Shown here in pieces: positions 60,686-64,000 of a stretch of 64,000 nt of DNA (position 1 is the first letter of the stretch; every line of letters begins with the position of its first letter). The notes under the pieces were generated by a model. It worked only from the letters and a program-made list of their open reading frames with translations. It was not told the DNA's origin and ran no database searches. The position numbers were made by a program, and so were the translations under genes. Source of the stretch: Alcanivorax nanhaiticus (lineage in GTDB: Bacteria; Pseudomonadota; Gammaproteobacteria; Pseudomonadales; Alcanivoracaceae); NCBI RefSeq assembly GCF_000756665.1, contig NZ_ARXV01000014.1, positions 1-64,000 on the forward strand, read 5' to 3'.

Positions 60686-61561
60686 TTATTTCGACGACAC
60701 CTTGCGCGAGCTATCGAATTTCCAGGTGCGGATGATTTCCAGCACATCCATGTTTTTGCGCATTTCGGCATTGAAGGCATCGAAGGGCGCGGCCAGCCGC
60801 ACACTCTGGATGGCGGCCTGATCGAGGAATTTATGGCCTGAAGACTTCAGCACACGCACTTCCTTCAGACTGCCGTCCTTCTGGATCGCCACCATCAACC
60901 GCACCGCCCCGAAGGTATTGCTGTTGAGCGCCTGGGCCGGGAAGTTCCGGGTACCCATGGCTTCCACTTCGCGCCGGAAGCTGTCGATGTACTGGGCTTC
61001 GTAGTGTGCCTTGGCGGACACCGAGGTAAGGCGGCGAATGCGCGGGCGCTTGGCGTAGGCCTGCTTTTGCTCGGCCAGGCGCGCCTGCAGGCTGGCAATT
61101 TGCTGACTCATGTCCAGCAGGTTTTCCTGTTCGGCCACCTTGAGCGGTTTCTGCTCGCTCTTTTCTTTCTGTTCTGCCTGCACCTTCTGCTCACTCTCGC
61201 GGGCAGTGGTGATCACCAGCAGCTGGGATTGGCGATCCTGCTGCTGGCGAGTGGTTTTTTCCTTGAGCTGGACGTTTTCCAACTTGCTGTCGGCGAAATC
61301 GGCCTGCTCAGTGGTGGTCAGCTCCTGCTTTTCGGCCAGGTCGCCGGAGCCTTCCTGGTTGCTCTGGGCAATGAAATCCGCCTCGTCCGGCTCACTGTCA
61401 CTGCTGAACTGGGACAGGGTGACTTCCAGGGTATGCGGGGCGGCACGCTGTTTTTCGGGTGCGAAATTGACACCAAAGATAAGAATGCCGTGGAAAGCCA
61501 GCGCCAGAAAAACGGTAAAGGTAAGGCGATCAGAAGCGCTGACGGATGAATTTGCTGCCAT
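60686..61561 (-). CDS. tonB: TonB-family energy transducer
   Basis: A 291-residue protein with an N-terminal membrane anchor (residues 13-34) and a long Gln/Glu/Lys-rich periplasmic segment (about 75-160, probably coiled coil). The C-terminal TonB domain has Y-P-type contacts replaced by N-F-P-A-Q-A and the R-L-M-V-A-I-Q-K-D-G-S-L-K-E-V core (near 218). It resembles the TonB-like genes routinely found between gshB and yqgE in pseudomonads. It couples inner-membrane energy to outer-membrane receptors. Confidence 0.9.
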   Translation of the reverse strand: MAANSSVSASDRLTFTVFLALAFHGILIFGVNFAPEKQRAAPHTLEVTLSQFSSDSEPDEADFIAQSNQEGSGDLAEKQELTTTEQADFADSKLENVQLKEKTTRQQQDRQSQLLVITTARESEQKVQAEQKEKSEQKPLKVAEQENLLDMSQQIASLQARLAEQKQAYAKRPRIRRLTSVSAKAHYEAQYIDSFRREVEAMGTRNFPAQALNSNTFGAVRLMVAIQKDGSLKEVRVLKSSGHKFLDQAAIQSVRLAAPFDAFNAEMRKNMDVLEIIRTWKFDSSRKVSSK

Positions 61562-61640
61562 GAATTCTTCTTTTGTTTACTGCTTGTTGTGTTTTGAGCT
61601 CTTTGGGCTCTTGCCAGGTTGCCTGCAAGCGAAAAGAAAG

Positions 61641-61731
61641 TACCGAGTAACGAGAAGCGAGTTCGAAAGGCCAACCCCCGATGCGGCAAGGCCTGAAGGT
61701 TTTCGCTACCCGAAACTCGTTACCCGCTTCC
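61641..61731. repeat. Heptad-armed inverted repeat between gshB and tonB
   Basis: The left arm taccgagtaacgagaagcga and right arm tacccgaaactcgttacccg match over the heptads, with core AAAGGCC and GGTTTTCG. It shares GGCAAGGCCTGAAGGTTTTCG with the element at 60531 in inverse orientation. Confidence 0.82.
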
Positions 61732-61772
61732 TTGTGCCTTGCGCCTGCAGACAAGCTCTACGATAAAGGCGG

Positions 61773-62726
61773 TCAGGATTCGTCCCGCACCGCCAGCAGG
61801 GCATCGAACAGCTGCCCGGCGATGTTGATATCAAAAATCGCATCCAGCTCACGGATACAGGTCGGGCTGGTGACGTTGATTTCGGTGAGATAATCACCAA
61901 TCACATCCAGCCCCACGAAATATAGCCCCTTGCGCTTCAGGGTGGGACCGACCTGTTCGCAGATCCAGCGGTCACGGTCAGTCAGCTCCCGGCCCTGCCC
62001 GGTACCGCCGGCGGCCAGGTTACCGCGCAGCTCGCCTTCCTTGGGGATACGTGCCAGCGCATAAGGCACCGGCTCGCCGTTGATCATCAGGATGCGTTTG
62101 TCGCCATCCTTGATCTCCGGCACAAAGCGCTGCGCCATGATCGGCGTCTTGCCGTGCTGGGTCAGTACTTCGATCACCACCGAGATATTCGGGCTATCCT
62201 TGCGTACCCGGAAAATATTGCTACCGCCCATGCCGTCCAGCGGCTTCATGACAGTGTCATCGAATTCCCGTACAAAATCGCGCAGCAGGCCAGCCTGACT
62301 GGACACCAGGGTAGGCGCACAGCACTGCGGGAAGTCGGTGGCGAACAGCTTCTCGTTGCTGTCGCGGACACTGCCCGGACGGTTGACCACCAGCACACCC
62401 TCGCGTTCTGCCTTCTCCAGCAGATAGGTGGCGTAGATGTACTCGGTGTTAAACGGCGGATCCTGACGCATGAGGATAATGTCAAAATCCGCCAGGTCCT
62501 GATTCACGGCGTCGGCCAGACGGTACCAATCGTCGTTATTATCGGTCACCGTGACTGCCCTGGTGGCCGCAAAGCTGCGACCATCGCGCACGTAGAGATC
62601 GCCAGGCTCCATGTAATAGAGCGACCAGCCGCGACGCTGGGCTTCCAGCATCATGGCGAAGGTACTGTCTTTCCAGGGTTTGATCTTGGCGATGGGGTCC
62701 ATCACCACGCCGATACGCAGACTCAT
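61773..62726 (-). CDS. gshB: Glutathione synthetase
   Basis: A 317-residue ATP-grasp ligase that joins gamma-glutamylcysteine and glycine. Family blocks are visible: M-D-P-I-x-x-I-K (residue 10), R-Q-D-P-P-F (near 88), N-x-P-x-S-V-R-D-x-N-E-K (near 118), K-P-L-D-G-M-G-G (near 160) and L-x-E-I-N-V-T-S-P-T-C (near 280). GGAGAC precedes the ATG. It heads the run gshB-tonB-yqgE-ruvX, a conserved order in pseudomonads and relatives. Confidence 0.96.
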   Translation of the reverse strand: MSLRIGVVMDPIAKIKPWKDSTFAMMLEAQRRGWSLYYMEPGDLYVRDGRSFAATRAVTVTDNNDDWYRLADAVNQDLADFDIILMRQDPPFNTEYIYATYLLEKAEREGVLVVNRPGSVRDSNEKLFATDFPQCCAPTLVSSQAGLLRDFVREFDDTVMKPLDGMGGSNIFRVRKDSPNISVVIEVLTQHGKTPIMAQRFVPEIKDGDKRILMINGEPVPYALARIPKEGELRGNLAAGGTGQGRELTDRDRWICEQVGPTLKRKGLYFVGLDVIGDYLTEINVTSPTCIRELDAIFDINIAGQLFDALLAVRDES

Positions 62727-62980
62727 GGGGTCTCCACAGACTAGGGGGCGAGCCGGGCAATCTTAGCAGTGCCGGCAGGGGATCGCTATGCGTGAAGCCC
62801 CTGGCTTGCGCGGGGGAGTTTTTCCAAGTTTCATAGGGTCTTATAGATTGATTGTAGAATCTGTGTTAAAAACTTTCCTTGGGCTGACACCGCCACAGGC
62901 CCCGCCCATCGTATTATTAGAAAGGCCAAAAATTACAACAAGTTGCGGCCAATTACGGTTCACGGTTAAAGGCAGTTTCC

Positions 62981-63364
62981 ATGACTGACAATTTCCAAGA
63001 CCTCAAGGTGATGGTTATCGACGACTCCAAAACGATTCGTCGAACCGCTGAAACCTTGTTGAAAAAAGCAGGTTGTGAAGTGATCACCGCCACCGATGGC
63101 TTCGACGCCTTGGCCAAAATCGCCGACACCAAGCCCAACATCATCTTCGTGGACATCATGATGCCGCGACTGGATGGGTATCAGACCTGCGCGCTCATCA
63201 AGAACAACAGCGCCTTCAAATCCACCCCTGTGATCATGCTGTCATCCAAGGATGGCCTGTTCGACAAGGCCAAGGGGCGCATCGTGGGTTCTGATGAATA
63301 CCTGACCAAACCGTTCTCCAAGGACGAACTGCTCGGCGCTATTCGACAGCACATGACAGGTTAG
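62981..63364 (+). CDS. pilG: Twitching-motility response regulator PilG
   Basis: A 127-residue single-domain CheY-like receiver. The acidic pair is D-D at 14-15, the phosphoacceptor Asp58, and the conserved lysine is in T-K-P-F (near 108). With PilH and PilI directly downstream, it is the standard start of the Pil-Chp type IV pilus signalling operon. AAAGG lies upstream of the ATG. It is divergent from gshB, with the promoter in the 254-bp gap. Confidence 0.95.
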   Translation: MTDNFQDLKVMVIDDSKTIRRTAETLLKKAGCEVITATDGFDALAKIADTKPNIIFVDIMMPRLDGYQTCALIKNNSAFKSTPVIMLSSKDGLFDKAKGRIVGSDEYLTKPFSKDELLGAIRQHMTG

Positions 63365-63396
63365 GCAGCACGTCTGCTGACCGGATAGAGGAAAAG

Positions 63397-63765
63397 ATGG
63401 CTCGAATTCTGATTGTTGATGACTCTCCCACCGAAACCTACAAGTTACGGGAGATTCTGGAAAAGCACGGCCACGAGGTACTTGAGGCCGCCAACGGTGC
63501 GGATGGCGTGGCCATGGCCCGCTCCGAACTGCCCGAATTGGTACTGATGGACGTTGTGATGCCAGGCCTGAATGGCTTCCAGGCCACCCGCCAGCTCACC
63601 AAGGGCGCCGACACCGCACATATTCCCATTGTGATCGTCACCACCAAGGACCAGGAAACCGACCGTGTCTGGGGCAAACGCCAGGGCGCCAAGGATTACC
63701 TGACCAAGCCGGTGGACGAAGATGTGCTCCTGCAAACCGTCGACCGCCTGCTGGCCGACAGCTGA
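63397..63765 (+). CDS. pilH: Twitching-motility response regulator PilH
   Basis: A 122-residue receiver with D-D at 8-9, the phosphoacceptor Asp52 and lysine in T-K-P-V (near 106). In Pseudomonas aeruginosa PilH opposes PilG in controlling the pilus motors. GAGGAAAAG precedes the ATG. It starts 32 bases after pilG and ends 17 bases before pilI. Confidence 0.95.
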   Translation: MARILIVDDSPTETYKLREILEKHGHEVLEAANGADGVAMARSELPELVLMDVVMPGLNGFQATRQLTKGADTAHIPIVIVTTKDQETDRVWGKRQGAKDYLTKPVDEDVLLQTVDRLLADS

Positions 63766-63782
63766 ATCGCAAGGAGCCATGA

Positions 63783-64000
63783 ATGAGCGCTAGCGCCTCC
63801 GCCGCCTATATCAAGCTTGCCGAATACCACCAGCGTTGCCGGGAGCAGGCCAAAGACCTGCCCATGCAACAGGATGCGGTCAGCTACTGGAGTGGCGTGG
63901 GCTTTGTGCTGGATGGCAAGAAATACGTGGCGCCGCTGGATGAGGTTTCCGAAATCCTCTCGGTGCCGGCCTATACCCGCATTCCCGGCGCACAAAGCTG
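63783..64000 (+). CDS. pilI: CheW-like adaptor PilI (partial, runs off the window)
   Basis: At least 72 residues are visible. A short lead is followed by the CheW-fold opening G-V-G-F-V-L-D-G-K-K-Y-V-A-P-L-D-E-V and I-P-G-A, as in PilI, which links the PilJ receptor to the ChpA kinase. ATG 63783 has AAGGAG 6 bases upstream; the overlapping ATG at 63779 reaches a stop after four codons. The C-terminal half lies outside the window. Confidence 0.9.
   Translation, partial: MSASASAAYIKLAEYHQRCREQAKDLPMQQDAVSYWSGVGFVLDGKKYVAPLDEVSEILSVPAYTRIPGAQS

Overview
The window looks like chromosome of a marine hydrocarbon-degrading gammaproteobacterium close to Alcanivorax. The assignment is inferred from content: an adjacent rubredoxin and rubredoxin reductase pair (rubA-rubB, the electron-transfer arm of alkane hydroxylases), a pilGHI start at the right edge, separate pyrR-pyrB-pyrC' genes as in pseudomonads, phoBR, ubiCA, and many outer-membrane and lipoprotein genes. 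Coding is dense on both strands, and start sites mostly have clear GGAG-type ribosome binding sites. No rRNA, tRNA, prophage, intact insertion sequence or CRISPR array was seen.

Layout. 0-13 kb: a secreted VIT/vWA protein with a GlyGly-type C-terminal anchor, thiopurine methyltransferase, a short-chain dehydrogenase, a peroxiredoxin, a secreted esterase, a DUF481 protein, an exported glutaminase, a porin, an unusual HAD hydrolase, and an AraC regulator divergent from a membrane fatty acid desaturase. 13.4-16.1 kb: a short AT-rich island with a PD-(D/E)XK-type protein and a second unknown gene, separated by a good integron attC-like site. 17-22 kb: valine catabolism (mmsA, acyl-CoA dehydrogenase, mmsB) with a divergent AraC-type activator. 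22-33 kb: GTPase/DUF2868 pair, small lipoprotein, DUF815 ATPase, an HSL-type esterase, homoserine kinase and assorted orphans. 32.6-35.3 kb: divergent zinc uptake genes znuA and znuCB. 35-43 kb: MATE pump, globin-coupled diguanylate cyclase, rubB-rubA, ubiC-ubiA. 43-53 kb: phoB-phoR, LOG-family enzyme, redox flavoproteins, pirin, glutathionyl-hydroquinone reductase, azoR with a LysR regulator, a TlpA/DsbG-like pair. 53-56 kb: pyrR-pyrB-pyrC'. 56-64 kb: cytochrome b561-YceI, a large lipoprotein, gshB-tonB-yqgE-ruvX, and pilG-pilH-pilI.

The most striking content lies between the genes. About twenty intergenic gaps carry long imperfect inverted repeats whose arms are built of 7-nt units. Most units fit the pattern NAG(T/C)TNN (GAGTTTC, GAGTTGC, AAGTTAC, AAGTTGA, CAGTTAA, AGCTACG phase variants); a few arms use unrelated heptads or 9-nt units. 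They sit beside, or enclose, Pseudomonas-type REP hairpins (core GTAGGAGC). Many begin or end within a few bases of stop codons. In the mms operon and the gshB-tonB-yqgE-ruvX run every intercistronic gap holds one. The pyrR-pyrB gap is one 266-bp element bounded by 30-bp inverted repeats. I know of no named family that fits the heptad-armed hairpins; they are the best candidate here for an undescribed system.
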